A stretch of 64,000 bases of DNA from Botryosphaeria dothidea (GCA_011503125.2 WWBZ02000073.1:2666001-2730000); one strand, 5' to 3'. Positions 44,201 to 57,055 are shown, numbered from the stretch's first letter. Notes: generated from the sequence alone by a model not told the origin. Translations and numbers: made by a program.

Positions 44201-44682
44201 CTGGCCAGTCTTGGGTATTCTTAATCCAATCCTCGGACGCCTGAAGAACGTATCGCCACCCGATGGAACGATTTTCATTCATCCGGAGATGGAGATCCTG
44301 CCGTCAATCAGCCCCCTTGCATGCAACACAGACCCGGCGGGCGAATCACGGCAGCCATTTGGACCATCAAAACAACGACGTTTTGACGGTGCTAAGAGCA
44401 TGATTCATCAGATCCTACCTTTTGGTTTTTCATAACATCGCGGAAGTCGATGAGCTTGCCCTGCTGCGTTTGCATAATCCATACCCGAAAGTCCTGACGG
44501 GCTTCTTCGATTTCCTCGTCGTAGTCATCGTGCTGATGGATGATGCCAGGTACTCGGTCTTGTTTATTCTTGAAGCCGATGCGATGTTCATGGCCGGCGT
44601 CCCAATCAGGCTCCTTGGCAATATCATCGGCAGAGGACCCAGGGTGGTCCCGCACGCTGACTGTCCAGGGGATTGGAGGCAT
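41217..44682 (-). CDS. niaD: assimilatory nitrate reductase [NAD(P)H]
   Basis: Four exons (44682-44419, 44296-42341, 42292-41317, 41257-41217; introns 122, 48 and 59 nt) give 1078 residues, longer than the roughly 870-980 usual in fungi. Order: N-terminal extension with a Gln/Lys-rich linker, molybdopterin domain with the Mo-ligating cysteine in ACDGNRRKE, dimerisation domain, cytochrome b5 domain with haem histidines in HPGGKAAVLGHAG and FASIHDGYAY, then the FAD domain with RSYTPT and the NAD(P)H domain with LGGSGLTPGYAL and CGPKGM. The 13-residue last exon ends in the family-typical NMFGF. It reduces nitrate to nitrite in the cytosol. Extra length lies in the N-terminal linker and in a His/Ser-rich insert of about 45 residues after RSYTPTRP. 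Nitrite reductase and nitrate transporter are not adjacent. Confidence 0.96.
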
Positions 44683-45717
44683 GTTGATGGAATTGATCAC
44701 ACAAGCGATATCGAGATGGAAGCTGAGATGAAACTGATGGAGAGAAGACAGTCTCTGGGCGCGGCCCTCCCTTTGTTGTCAATTCCAGGTTCGCCATGAC
44801 GTCAGATGAGAAGCGCGCTAGAAGCAGAGGGCTCTGTGGTTGAAGCTAGACGGAACCAGCGCTCTCAATGCTCCTGTTGCGGCCAGTGATGGATCGGTGG
44901 ACGGAGCGACGATGAAGCCGTCGGTGAGCGGTTTCGTTGGTGTCCAGTCGCGGCTGCACGGCATGGCGCCTTGGTCCTTCCGCACAACGTCGGGTTGGGG
45001 AACCTCGGCACCACCGCGCCGCGGGAGGCAGGAGCTCTGGTGGGCAAAGCGGAAGCAGCGACCTCACGATGGTGTTGAATCGCGCATTGCCGATCTCCCG
45101 CCAGGCCTCCCATGACGCAGTAACCGGCCTTGGGCTCAAAGGGGCAACAGGCTAATCGCGTCTCAATTAGCACGGCTCTCCGGACGAGATGCTTCGTATT
45201 ATCACCGCTCTCAGACACCGGCACGCATCACCACCCGGCACTTGGACTCGCTTTCCAGACGGCAGTGCGAGATCAGTGCGCGCTCGACTATCGGATGTGC
45301 ATGGAGGTCCCCTGTCAGTCCCCGCTCTGAACGACAGCCGCAAACTCCGCTGCCGGCCGCCGCCCCCGCTCTCCACCGACCGCCACGGGCAGCTACGATT
45401 GGGTTATTGGGTTCCTCCTCCCCGCACTCATGCACCTCGCTACTAGCTCAGATCAGCCGCATCCCGCATCCACTACTCAATCGGGCAGTGACAATAGTCA
45501 TGGACGTGACGACATCCAGTAAACTCCGAGAGCCTAACGCCATGCCGCCCGGGTGAATTGCTCCTTAGCGGGCACGCTCCAACGGTCCTGCGGTGTCCAT
45601 TTATTAAAATGGGAAGTCTTCCGTATATTGTCCAAGATTTCGCCGCTCTCTGCTTTTAATCCCGTTTCCTCCGCCCTCTGGATCCCCCCTCTTAACTTGT
45701 TACCCATATCGGCGAGG
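44683..45717. promoter_or_regulatory. divergent region, nitrate reductase and carboxylesterase
   Basis: About 1.0 kb between divergent starts. Two HGATAR-type sites are visible: TTATCA at 45199-45204 (TGATAA on the minus strand) and CTATCG at 45288-45293 (CGATAG). These are candidate sites for the AreA/NIT2 nitrogen regulator known to control nitrate reductase in fungi. Open frames here on both strands have no family resemblance. Confidence 0.45.
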
Positions 45718-47538
45718 ATGCGCTCAATCGGCCGAATTTTGAAGGCGGCAGCACCTTTGCTGCTGCTTTCTGCGAGTCCAGCCTTCGCCCAGAATAGTTC
45801 CGAATCTCTGCCGGTCGTCGATCTGGGCTACGAACTGTACCGGGCCACTGAATTCAACGTACGCGCGAAACATCCGGAGATGCCGGAGATCAGAGCCAAA
45901 AATCACTGACTCTACTGACAGGAAACCGGAGCTTACTACAACTTCTCCAACATCCGATACGCCGCCCCTCCGGTAGGAGAATTGCGCTTCCGTCCGCCTG
46001 TTCCTCCGAGCACCAATCGGTCGGCCGTCCGAGATGGCTCGGAGCTCAGAATCTGTCCGCAGGGAAATCCGAGCTGGACAGCCTCGGCCGCTCAGTGGAT
46101 TCCGCAGTACCTTATCACTGGTCGGGCACCAAATATTTCCGTCGAGGCTACGGGCGAAGCGAACGTAACCACCGGACCATCTGAGAATGAGGATTGCTTA
46201 TTTTTGGATGTGATTGTCCCTGAAACCATCTTTGAGAGGGCAGGAAAGGGCTATGGTGCTCCGGTCCTTGTCTGGGTTTACGGTGAGTAAATTTGGGAAC
46301 AACGCATGAATCCGGTCTCTTCAGGCCAAATGCTGACTTATCACACAGGTGGTGGCTACACGGCGGGCTCGAAGATCGGGTCTGGAGACCCGAGTGGTCT
46401 GATTGAGCGCAGCCGTACTAACACGTCAGACGGTGTCATCTACGTTGCTCTCAACTACCGTCTTGGAGCTTTCGGCTGGCTTTCCGGGCCAACCTTCCAA
46501 GAGGATGGAACAGCAAACCTCGGACTTTATGACCAACGGCTGGCTTTGGAATGGGTTCAAAACAACATCCACTTGTTTGGAGGCGACAAGAACCGTGTCA
46601 CCGTCTTTGGTGAATCGGCCGGAGGCGGGTCTATCATGCATCAAATTACCGCTTTTGGTGGTTCTGCCCCATCGCTCTTCCAGCAGGCAATTCCTCAATC
46701 TCCCGGCTGGCAACAAATAGGCTCGCCGTACGACCAGGAGCAAATCTTCACCAGCTTCCTCAAGGAAACAAACGTCACGAGCTTGGCCGAGCTTCGCAAC
46801 CTATCCTCCGAGGAACTCATCGCCGCCAACGCCCGTCTCGTCGCCGCCTCCGCATACGGCTCCTTCACCTTCGGTCCGACCGTCGACGGCGACATCGTCC
46901 CGCAAGACCCCAAATACCTGCTCAACCACGGCCAATTCGACAAGTCCATCAAAATCCTCGTCGGCCACAACACCAACGAAGGCCTTCTCTTCACGCCGCC
47001 CCTCGCCACCGAATCCGACTTCCTCGCCTTCATCAGCGCCAGCTACACGTCCGCCAAGCCCGCCGTCCTCGACTACATCGCCACCACCCTCTACCCGCCC
47101 GTCTACAACGGCACCTACGGCTACCGCGACCTGATCGGCCGCGCCAGCCTCGCCCTCGCCGAGTCCTCCTTCACCTGCAACACCTTCGCGCTCGACCGCG
47201 CCTACGGCAACGCCACCTACGCCTACCTCTTCGGCGTGGTCCCCGGCCTGCACGGCCAGGACATCCCGTACACCTACTACAACGCCGACGCCCCAAGTGC
47301 GGGCAGTGGCTTGTCCCTGACCCCGACGAACCAGACGGTGGCGTTCGCGCTGCAGGACTACATCACCACGTTCGCGGTCACGGGCATCCCGGATAGTCCG
47401 GTGGATGGGCTGCCGGCGTTTCCGATCTATGGCCCGGATTCGGAGATTGTGAGTTTGAACGCGAGTGGCATTGGCGAGGCGATGGATCCGACGGCGAATG
47501 CGAGGTGTAGGTGGTGGCAACTGGGATTGTATTACTAG
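45718..47538 (+). CDS. secreted type-B carboxylesterase
   Basis: Three exons (45718-45858, 45922-46282, 46349-47538; introns 63 and 66 nt) give 563 residues. Residues 1-23 are a signal peptide ending AFA. The mature enzyme has ENEDCLFLDV, the oxyanion GGGYTAGS and the nucleophile elbow FGESAGGGS with serine near 256. The acid residue is in GHNTNEG near 376 and the histidine in GLHGQDIPY near 467, so the catalytic triad is complete. Several NxS/T sites suggest N-glycosylation. The family hydrolyses carboxylic esters including lipids and phenolic esters; the natural substrate is unknown. A stop in intron 1 and an out-of-frame intron 2 support the splicing model. The start gives the only credible signal peptide. 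Confidence 0.94.
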
Positions 47539-48872
47539 AGGTGGATAGAGAGCGCCCTATTCTTGAAACGAGACAGGCTAGTAGCGCTAATGTAATGTGT
47601 TCATGCTAAAAGGGTAGCACTGGCAACTAAAAGGTGAACAATCCAAGTGTACTTCCCACTCACATTCCACTCATCGAGCATATGCTACTACGGTCCGAGC
47701 TTAGCAGGAGACAAAAAGATAAAAAAAAAAAAGATAACCCCAAACTAGCCTCCTCCGCACCGAATCTATGGCTGTTGGTGCAGGAACCGTAGTGTGACAC
47801 CAACGCAAATCCAACTCGTGCGTTTGAGGTAGACTAGCCCGATAAGGTAACCCTGTAGATCACAGCCCTGCGGGTTTTACATCTTTAAGTTCCGGTGGAT
47901 GCAGAACGAGCCTGGAGGCTGCCCCGCTCACTTACCATCATTGTTGGGGAGGGCCTTGCTTCTATGTTTCTAAAGTCAACCTCATGATTATCCAATATCA
48001 CTTCAAAGATGGGGGGGGTAGCCCAGTGTGAGGATACGGCCTCGAAGTGGTCACTAAGTCAAGTTCGTTCTATACGTCAGTGCCAAACCGAAAGCTCGGA
48101 GGAGGTGTCGGCGCGGTCACAGTGACGTCTATCCACATCCTCCCGCAGCAGAAATAAGCCCAGGCAAAGCGGGACATAGCTTTTTCCACCGTCAGGATGT
48201 GGAGAATCCGTATCCTCTTGGCCCGGAGCATAACAGGTAGGTGATAGCCATCTTATCCACATCGAGTCTGGAATCTCACTTGAATGTCTGGTCGACCGGC
48301 AGCTGAATTTCCCAAAGAACACCTCCGCGGCAGTGCCCCTCTTGCTCCAAATGCAACGCTAGACAAGCCAATGACACCCCATCGCGCGCTTGCTGCGTCT
48401 TTAAGCGCGCCCCCAACGACACCGAATGACCGAGACTCCACCACATGACGCCATGGCCGCCGACCATGCAGAAGATCGTTGGGGAAGCGTTACCCCTGTG
48501 GCTGGGATAGGCCTGTTTTGCATTCTTGGTGTTCAACGGCACCGCCCCTCACCCGGCCCAATCGGCATTCGAGACCCTGAATGTTTCGTCGTGAACTGTG
48601 GTTGAGCTGCTCGGCCGTCGTTGCTAACGTGCAAGCCGTTCGGGCGCCACACAAAAAGGCGTTGACCACGGTGCGGTAGCGAGGCGCTAAGGGTGTCATG
48701 GGCTGAACTTCACACAGCCGCTCGGCATTGCGACCATGGAGATCTACAGCGAGCGGATCAAGACCAAGTTCGTAGTAGAAGCATAGTAGAGAGTGTAGCA
48801 AAAGAAATATAAAAGGCAGAAGTATTCGTTGTAGAATCATGCAAATCAATTCACTGCATACAACCATCCAAA
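47539..48872. other. intergenic, no recognised gene; TATA box at the right end
   Basis: This 1.3-kb spacer contains no recognisable coding region. TATAAAAGG at 48808-48816 lies 57 bp before the cutinase-family start and is a likely core promoter. Confidence 0.5.
48808..48816 (+). promoter_or_regulatory. TATA box of the cutinase-family gene
   Basis: TATAAAAGG lies 57 bp upstream of the ATG at 48873, a good match in sequence and spacing. Confidence 0.6.
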
Positions 48873-49779
48873 ATGAAGCCATCATACCCATCACTTCTCC
48901 TTTCCCTCTCCACCGTCGGCTCCGCCAGCCCAGTAGGCCCCCGCGCAGCCTGTGCAAGCGGTCTTCACATCATCGCCGCCCGAGCCAGCGGCGAGGCCGC
49001 CGGCCCCGGCATGATCGGTGCCGTGGCCCAAGACATCATCGCCCGGGTGGTCAGTCACACCCACTCCTCCACCCCTCCAAAAAAAAAAAAAACAAGAAGC
49101 AACTAACACCTCAAAAGCCCGGCTCCGACCTCGAAAGCGTCGTCTACCCAGCCAGCATCAACAACGTCCAAGACTACGCCAACTCGGAGCACCAAGGCAC
49201 GCTCGCCCTGACCCAGCTCATCCAAGCCTACCTCGCCGCCTGCCCGACCGCCAAGATCGCGCTGCTCGGCTACTCGCAAGGCGCCGAGGTGGTCGGCGAC
49301 GTGCTGTGCGGGACGTCGTCCGACATCTCGCCCAAGACGGCGCCTCTCGCAACCCAGTACGGCAACGCCGTCGTGGCGGCCATCTCGATGGGGTCGCCCG
49401 CGCACGTCGCGAACCAGCCGTACAACAAAGGCACCAGCACACGCAATGGCGTGAGTGAAACCCCCTCCCCCTCCCCCGAACAACTCGAACTGACGGTTCC
49501 GCGCAGATCTGGTTCCGCAGGGACACGGCGTCGTGCCAGCCGTACGCGGCAAGGCTCGTCGAGTACTGCGATACCAACGACTACTACTGCGACAGCGCGG
49601 CGCTCGCGCTGGATCCGACCCAGCAGGTGCACCGCGGCTACGTGACGCGGTACGGGACCGACGCGACCGACTTCGTCGTCGGCAAGGCGGGGGCGGCGGG
49701 GCTGAAGACCACGACGGCGGCCGGGATGACGGCGACGAAGAAGAGCGGGCTTTTGGGGCTGGGCATCCTCGGGCTGTGA
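48873..49779 (+). CDS. cutinase / acetylxylan esterase family (CE5)
   Basis: Three exons (48873-49049, 49118-49450, 49507-49779; introns 68 and 56 nt) give 260 residues. The N-terminus is a signal peptide (MKPSYPSLLLSLSTVGSAS). The alpha/beta-hydrolase core has IIAARASGE near residue 35, the nucleophile motif LLGYSQGAEVV, the acid in YCDTNDYYCD and the histidine in VHRGYVTRYG, the CE5 catalytic triad in the right order. Cysteine positions fit the usual disulfides. The enzyme would be secreted to cleave acetyl groups from xylan or ester bonds of cutin-like polymers. The end of exon 1 has two possible donors (GTGGTC or GTCAGT); GTCAGT was preferred. The C-terminus ends in a hydrophobic Gly/Leu stretch, which could be a weak anchor signal. 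Confidence 0.92.
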
Positions 49780-50385
49780 TGAGGGGAAGGGGGGTAGGTT
49801 GATGTTGGTGTCCGTTTGGCGCCAAGCCTGTAAATAAATCCTTATGACCGTATACGCACATAGTTCTGTATTTGTAAAGATTCCACCATGCGAGTTGTCG
49901 AACTATATCATGCCAGGCAGTGAGTTACTTTCTTGGTGATAGTTGGGCGAATCAAGATCCCATAAGGTGATTTTCTTTCTCATAGTCAAGCGGGCTGGGA
50001 GCTACCAAACCAAACCTGTACTGTGGTAAGTAAGCAACGCCCTCTGTATGAATCTGCGACCTGTTCCAGGCAAGCTTACCTTGAAGAACAAACCCAACCT
50101 CGTTCTCTTAGTCAAGCCCAGACACACTCGAACACTTCCTCTACACGTCACCTAAGATGTTTGATGGTATCGTTTTGATTTGCGGCCTCAAAAAGCCTCC
50201 CCAGCTATTGATACAAACCTCTAAAATAACAGTCTCCCCATCCTCCGCCTCGAACGCGAGCATTCCAGATGCTCCGGAAAAATCGGCTCCGAACTTCCAA
50301 GCCCAAATGCAAGTTAAACCATCCGAGCGCCATGCTGGGCCTCAATATTTTAAGCATACGATCTCCCCACGACTCTAACCTTCCC
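49780..50385. other. convergent intergenic spacer
   Basis: This is the 3' flank of the CE5 gene and of the Yip1-domain gene. Nothing further was recognised. Confidence 0.5.
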
Positions 50386-51615
50386 TCAGGACCGGAACAG
50401 CATCTTCAACAACCTATGCTTGTCTTCGTCGTCGTCGTCGTCATCGTGCTTCTTGGAGACCGGGCTGCCTTGTCTGTAACGCAAACATAGTAAGCATTGT
50501 AGCCCGCATCAAGACGATCATATTAGCAGAACTTACGCAAAGAAGAGAATCTTGATCGCAATCGCCAGCCCTGCATGCAGCGCCACGACCACAATGAGCA
50601 GGATCTTCGACGTCTTCACATCCGTCGCGCTCAGCACCGGGTACAAGTTGCGGAAGAGGAAGAACGCCGAGACGCCGAACCCGATGCCGACGAAGACGTA
50701 ATTCAGGACTAGAAAAAACACTCGTCAGCGCTCCACTCCTTCTCTCCCGAGGGCCCAGACAAGAAAAAAAAAAATACTCACTCTGAATCGGACTCCAGCT
50801 GATCAACGCCACGGGAATCCAAATGATATTCGCATACCCATACAACGCCCAACACTCCAGCACATTCGCGCTCTCGCTCCCAAACCACCTCAGCACGCCC
50901 CACAGCGCCACCGGCACCACCAGCGTATACCCGTACACCAGCCCCGCGCCGCCGCTCAGCAGCCGAAAATCGTACGGGAAGTGGTCGTCCCCCGCGCGCG
51001 CCAGATACTGGCTCATGGTACCGGTCAGGAACAGGATCATGACGACCGTCGTCGCGATCCACACGGGGCCGTAGAGGTCGGGGTTGCCCTCGAGCACGTC
51101 GAGAAAGTTGGAGCGCAGCGGGAAAATGGCGGCCCAGCAGCGCTTGAGCACCTCGTTGGTGTCGACGTCGAAGAACTGCTGGTAGTAGCCGATGCTCCAC
51201 AGGTAGCGTTTCGAGGAGCCGCCGGAGCCGGGGCCGGGCCCGATGCCGCCGGCTGCGCGCGACGAGGGGCCGCCGAAGGCGCTGCTGCGCGAGCCGCCGC
51301 GGCGGTGGCCCGAGGAGGGTGCGGTGTCGGGCGCGATCTTGCCTTGGTCGCCGTCGAAGTCTGCGGCAGAGGGAGGCTGCGTTAGTCGGGTGCGCTGGGG
51401 ACGGGCATGGAGGAGCTGGGGTGGGGGGAGAGCATACTGGAGGGGTGGAATTCGAGGTCTTCTTGCAGGTCGGTGTGGCCTAGGTCGCCCTGTTTGAACA
51501 ACGCGCGTCAGTCATGAGTGGCCTTTTGGAGGAGTTGGCTGGGGCAGTTGCGCAGGGAGTGATGACGCACATCAGAGTCGACGTCGACGACGACATCGTA
51601 GCCCCGGTTCGACAT
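50386..51615 (-). CDS. Yip1-domain membrane protein (YIPF1/2-like)
   Basis: Five exons (51615-51571, 51489-51438, 51360-50782, 50708-50537, 50473-50386; introns 81, 77, 73 and 63 nt) give 311 residues. The N-terminal 90 residues are cytosolic and polar. WSIGYYQQFFDVDTNEVLKR, then NPDLYGPVWI, is the signature of the YIPF1/YIPF2 branch. Five hydrophobic segments follow, and the tail is acidic with a run of aspartates. Yip1-family proteins sit in Golgi and ER membranes and bind Rab GTPases during vesicle traffic. Two early short exons were placed by splice phase and are less certain than the membrane part. A TBC-domain Rab GAP about 6 kb away serves a related process, but linkage may be chance. 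Confidence 0.9.
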
Positions 51616-52334
51616 TTTGGGCAGAAGTCGCGGGGGTGTTCGCGGAAAGTTGCGGGGGGAGCTTTGGTTGTGAGGGTTGAAGCTGGAGCTTGGTGGACAG
51701 GTTGATGAAGGCGAGCTGTCAACTTGATGCTGCGCGCGAGTCATGCCGAGCTGCCGCCGATGTGCTGCGCAAACTCCGAAATACTCATTGCCGCTAGAAT
51801 CATGAAACATAGCGGAGAAGGGCGGCCACAGAAACTTGCGCGCCAGCACGCAAGGGCCTTGTTTCGCGTCCATCGCTAATACACCATGAAGGAACCCCGG
51901 TTCAGGAACAAGGCGGGAAACATCATTATTTCCTCTCCGCATGTTGAGGTTGATAATGATATGTCTTTTATTCGTATTGCTATGTTTGGATGGCCGTCTA
52001 TCATGCAGTCGCTATGAGCACACCGCCCCAAAATAAATCAAACAAGAGACAAAACTACCGGGCTATCAATGATGCTGAAGACAAACAGAATGCCGACCCA
52101 AATAAAAACCGGAATTCCAGATGCTCAATGCACACAGATATGTTTATGGTGGGTTTGAATGTTAAATGCGACACCTAGGAAGGAGGGGAAGAGTGGAGTG
52201 CGAGGAGAAGAACGGATAAGAGAAGCAAAAAGAAGGGGAAAGCGGCATACGAGAGGTACACCAAGAGAAAAGGAAGGCCGCTGATCTTCGACCACAGAGG
52301 TAGGAGGACTCAAAGCCGGTTCGAGCCGTCCACC
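51616..52334. other. intergenic spacer, nothing recognised
   Basis: It contains the promoter of the Yip1-domain gene and the 3' flank of the propeller gene. No further feature was recognised. Confidence 0.5.
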
Positions 52335-55300
52335 TTAGAGCACCGGAGCCAGCACGCCTCTCAGCCACCCGACAACCCTCCGCACAACCTCGACCATATC
52401 CTCGTCCGCAACGCGCCCCCCATCCATTGCAGCACTATCGACCTCCATCTCACCCGCGCCCCTCGCCCCCAGCGCATCCTCCGCAAACTCCACGAATCTC
52501 CGCCGAATATCCTGCCCCGCGCCATTCGGCCCACCCTGGCAAACAATCTCCAGCATCGCCGACAACAACCGCCCGCCCTCCCTGCCCAAAAACCGCGTCA
52601 GTGCATCGCCATCCACATGATACGCCGTCCGCCTCTTCAGCCCCGCAGTATCCTTGTCCGGATCCAGCGCTCTCAGCAGCGCCTCCGCGCTGCGATCCTG
52701 CGTATGCAGCCTCGACCCCTGCGCATGCAGCGCCGTGCCGTTCTGGCCAGCCCTCTGATGCACGCTCGCCTGCGGGTACGCCGAGGCGAACGAGCTGCTG
52801 CTCGTCGACGAGCCCGCAGGCGTCGGCGAGCGGTTGTCGAGCTCCATCTCGCCGCCTCCGTACTCGCTGTCGACGTCCATGTTCTCGGCCGCGGCCAGCT
52901 CCGCCTCCTCGTCGTCGAGCAGGCGGACGGGGCCTGCGATCAGCCGGTGCGACATGCCCAGGTTGACGAGGGGCACCAGCATGCCGCCGGGCCGCTCCGC
53001 GCGCTTCTCGCGGTCGAGCACGTTGCAGAGGTTTTGCAGGAAGCGTAGGAGGCGCCACGCGCGCTCGTCGACGAGCGAGAAGCCGAAGAGCGTGCCGTCT
53101 GAGGCGGCGCCGATGATGTCGTTGACCAGGACGCCTGCTGCTGTGCTTGGCCCCTGCGCGTTGTTCTGGTGGTACTGGAGCGTTGGCCGGACGAGGCCGC
53201 GGCGGAGGCGCATGACGCTGCGAGGTAGAGAGGCTTCGAGGAGGGTGGGTGCGGCGGTTTGGTGCGTCCGTTTCCTCGGGAGGTGGAGGAGAGTCAGGGA
53301 TCCAGCTTTGTCTGCTACGAGAACGAGGTTGGTGGAGGGCGTTTCGGGTGTTTTTGATGAGGGGAAGAAGCCGTGGTTGTGCGTTCCGTCGACACCGTCG
53401 GATATGAGCTCATCTAGAGCATCGCCTGATGCTTCAGTGGTTTGCTTCTTTGAAACTTGAGGGACGTTGAGCGGGAGATGGAAGGAGGTATCGCGAGCTT
53501 GGCGGTCTGAGAAGAGAAGCTCGAATGCCATCGAATTTTCGGATCGGTCGTGGTCCGCTTTCAGAATCACGAGTGAGTCGCAAGCAGTGGAAACGTAGAT
53601 GAATGGCGCTTCCGTGGTGATGTAGAGGCCGGGAGATGGTAGGTCGTGCTCTCCGACTTGTTGGATTCTATGCCAAAGAAACTCAGAATTGAATGTATAC
53701 AGGGACAGCTGATATGCACTTACCGTTTGGTCTCGCCGAAGTACTGATATACTACAAGCTTCCGCCCGTAGCACACGACGAGAAAGTTGGACGGACCGTA
53801 GCTGGCTACGGCAGTGACTTGCTGCTTGTAGCTGATCTCTTTTGCTATTTCCAACTTGGATTTGCCCTCCTTCTTTGTTTCTCTGATGCAGAGAACGCCG
53901 CCCTTTCTTCCGTTCCCCTCAACTGTGCCCACAACGATCTGGGGATATTGCTTTCCATTGCTGTTCTCTAGAACCCAAGTGGACAGAGCATTGACTCTTG
54001 CAGTGGGTGGCAATTTGTACTCTGCAACCGGCTCCGTGCTCGTGGATACGGGGCCATCTTCGTACATTCGGACGTAGCTTTGAGCGTAACGGCGCTCATG
54101 ACTATCCCGAGTCACGGGCTCGAAGGTGTGCGATTCCAGACATGCCACAAAAATGGCTTTGAGTTCTTCGGAGTAGATTACTCTGTTGGGGGTTCCCCGG
54201 ACCGGGATGCTTCTCGGAACCATGTGCCTTTCATCTTCCAGCTGTGCGACGAAGAAGGAGATCCCGGAGATGCAGACCAGAGCTCCGCCGAGATCTCGAA
54301 TCAGGTAGCTCTCGCGTGGTATTCTGCAAACGGCCGACACGGGACTTTGTTGAAGGTTCGGTCGATTGCGGTCCGTGAACCATATGTTAGTGACATCCAG
54401 GCCGATCGCGCGGCCATTACTATAGTCCAAACGGTAAAACTCCGCACCACAAGTGGCAAATGCAAGGCTGCCATCCCCCTCACTGTCTCGCATGACGGAG
54501 GTTGGTGTGTGTCCCAGAGTTATTCTTCTATTGGCAATGATCGCTGTTGATTTGGCGGGTTGCCTGGGACTGGTCGAATCCTCTTCATCGAATTTCTGCA
54601 TGATGGTGCGGGCATGAAGTTCAATGACGTAGAGATCACCACTTCGAAGGCCGCATACGATAGCAATGTCGGCTTCTGCAGCATTTGACGGGCTGTTGTG
54701 CAAGAGCACAGCACTTTGGCAAGCGTTCAGTGTTTCTTGAGTGGAATCATCTTGCCAGATCTGGTGTTGTTCTAACAAGTGTCCAATGCCACCATTTTCC
54801 TGAATCTTGTACAGCCGAATCAGCCCGTCAGTTGTAGCCACGAGGAGCACGCCAATTGTATCATATTCCAAGATCTGAACGCAAGTGGGATCCGCACTCA
54901 GCGCCACTGTTGCCGTAGATGTGAACTTGACCTCATCGCCTCTGGGCTCTATTCTCATGGATTGGACTGAGAATCCATTTTGCCCGCGGATGCCTGCGTA
55001 CACACTGGATGAACCTGGGCATACAGACGCCGCCTGAATTGTTTCCTCCGATGGCAATGGCCAGGAGCCTTTCCTCGGCAACGCCGAATCCGGGGTGAAT
55101 ACGTCGAGGACTATGAGCGCTCTAGGAGTGATTTGGACGGCAAGGCCATGCTGAAGCGTATCTGATGTGAGTGTTTCGTTATCAAAATCAACACCAGAAT
55201 TCTCTTCGTCGAATTCAGTGTCCACACCGGAAGCATCTCCGGCAATGTGGAGAAGTATGCTCGAAGACGGGAACGATAGGAGGAAGTACACGCCATTCTC

Positions 55301-57055
55301 GGAGGAATCTGGAAAGGACCAGAAGCCGGTGACACCTGCAAGGTCATCTTCCTCGAACGTGAGGCCTAATTTGGCGTTGAGACCAGCCCGAATCTCGGTT
55401 ACGGCTCCGTGTGGGGTCCTGCCCGATGTCGCTAGTATGCGTCTCCGACCGCCGCTGATCGGATTGCTAGAGAAGGATCCGTCTGCAAGAATCAAATCCA
55501 AGGTGGGCGACCAGTTCTGGATTGCGTTGATGAAGTCAGGCTCCATTATCTGTGCTCTTGTCCGTTGTGAGCCTTTCCGGTCGTTGAATTGGATCTCGTC
55601 GCGCCACTGGCCAATCTGCCGAGATGTTATGCATTGCCCAATCAAGAGGTGCGTTGAAACCTTACCTTGACGATCTCGCCAGGGGACATGTCACCCGCAG
55701 TTACCAGAACGTCGGGAGTATCTAGATAATATCCGACATCCAGACTAGCGAATGCGGAAGCAACATTGCACATGAAGTGGCCAGCTTTGCTTGTCAATGC
55801 ACCGCTGCGGGAGTTGACCTGCATGTAGTGTACAACACCATCTTCACGGACAAGATAGAAGTTCTCTTCCTGCTTGTTGTTCCATATCCAGTTGCGTCCA
55901 GTTCTCGCCCAGCTCGTCCACGTTGGGAAACGCCGTGAATTCCCAGGGTATCGCGGACCTTCCTCTTTTGACAAGCTCACCGAGCTTCTTTTTGGATTAC
56001 CAGTCATGATTTCCTGGTGAAGGTAGATCTCTACGTGGCCCGCAAGGATGAAAGACGGGCCGTGCTGCAATGGGATAAGCAACTGCGGGTTGCGTTGGTC
56101 TGACGCACCGGTCAGTGGCTAGCTACGGTGAAACGAGAAATCACTTACTGTGATGCAACGGAAAGCCTTCGACGACGGGACGAATGTGGGACAACCCTTG
56201 CCTATGATCCCATTCGTAGCACGACATGCGTGTCTTGCCGTCTCTGGAATATATCACCAGGAGGATTACGTGACGCTCATCATCCGGCTCGGGGTAGAGA
56301 AACTCCATCTTGAGGATGGTGCCTGGGATAGCAACCGGTCGTTCTGACTTGAGAGGTGTCCAGTTGTGGGTATCATGGTCAAAATTGTTTCGCAGATCCG
56401 GCATGGGCTTAGCAGCATAGATGAAAATGGAGCTTTCGGAAGCGCCTACAGCGAGAGCTCGGGAGCGCGGGTCTACAGCCAGATGCTTCCCGGGCTGCTC
56501 AAGCAACGACGCATCAGGAGAAAGCGGTATACAGCTCTCCTTCCACTCGACAGTCCCGTCTTTTTGGGGACGCGCGAACAGGAACAGCAACTCCTGGGAT
56601 TCCAGAGTGAGCACGAGGAGCTGTGGAGGAACTGCCTCATTCCAGTCCATTTCCATGGGTATTTGGGCCTTCTCGGTCATGGGCGGGTGAATAAACTTCC
56701 TGGGCTCTCCGAAGACTCTGGCGGCGCGGATGCGGGAGCCAAAGTCAGCCTTGGTGCTGACATGCTCGAGATGGGCGTTGGGCAGGATCTCTTTGAGTTG
56801 GATGAAGTCCTCCCCGATGAAAACGACGTCATTTTTCTCTCTGTTGCGCACTCGGGCGGGAATGATCCAGTTGACCACGGGGCTTTGCAGGACGGACCTG
56901 GAGAGCAGGCCTACGACGGGCTGCTCCATCGGGGGCCTGAAGGGGGTTTGCTGGACGTGAGACTCGCGCTGGGAGTTTTGTTGCAGGATGTCCTGGATGC
57001 TCACGCGGCGGGTGACCCACTGGCCATTTTCAAAGACGCCCGTCTGCAGAGCCAT
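52335..57055 (-). CDS. MMS1_N/DDB1-like beta-propeller protein
   Basis: Four exons (57055-56149, 56099-55666, 55615-53724, 53667-52335; introns 49, 50 and 56 nt) join in frame to 1521 residues. The sequence resembles the large multi-propeller family of DDB1, CPSF-A/Cft1, Rse1 and MMS1, with repeated beta-rich segments and blades such as ILEYDTIGVLLVATTDGLIR and a late PSNFLVVCYGRKLVVYQYFG. It is longer than DDB1 itself and has a low-complexity, acidic C-terminal third. Family members are scaffolds of cullin-4 ubiquitin ligases, splicing or mRNA 3'-end complexes. The closest member cannot be chosen from sequence alone; a fungal MMS1_N-domain protein of unknown role is most likely. It is divergent from the TBC gene across 857 bp. 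Confidence 0.7.
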
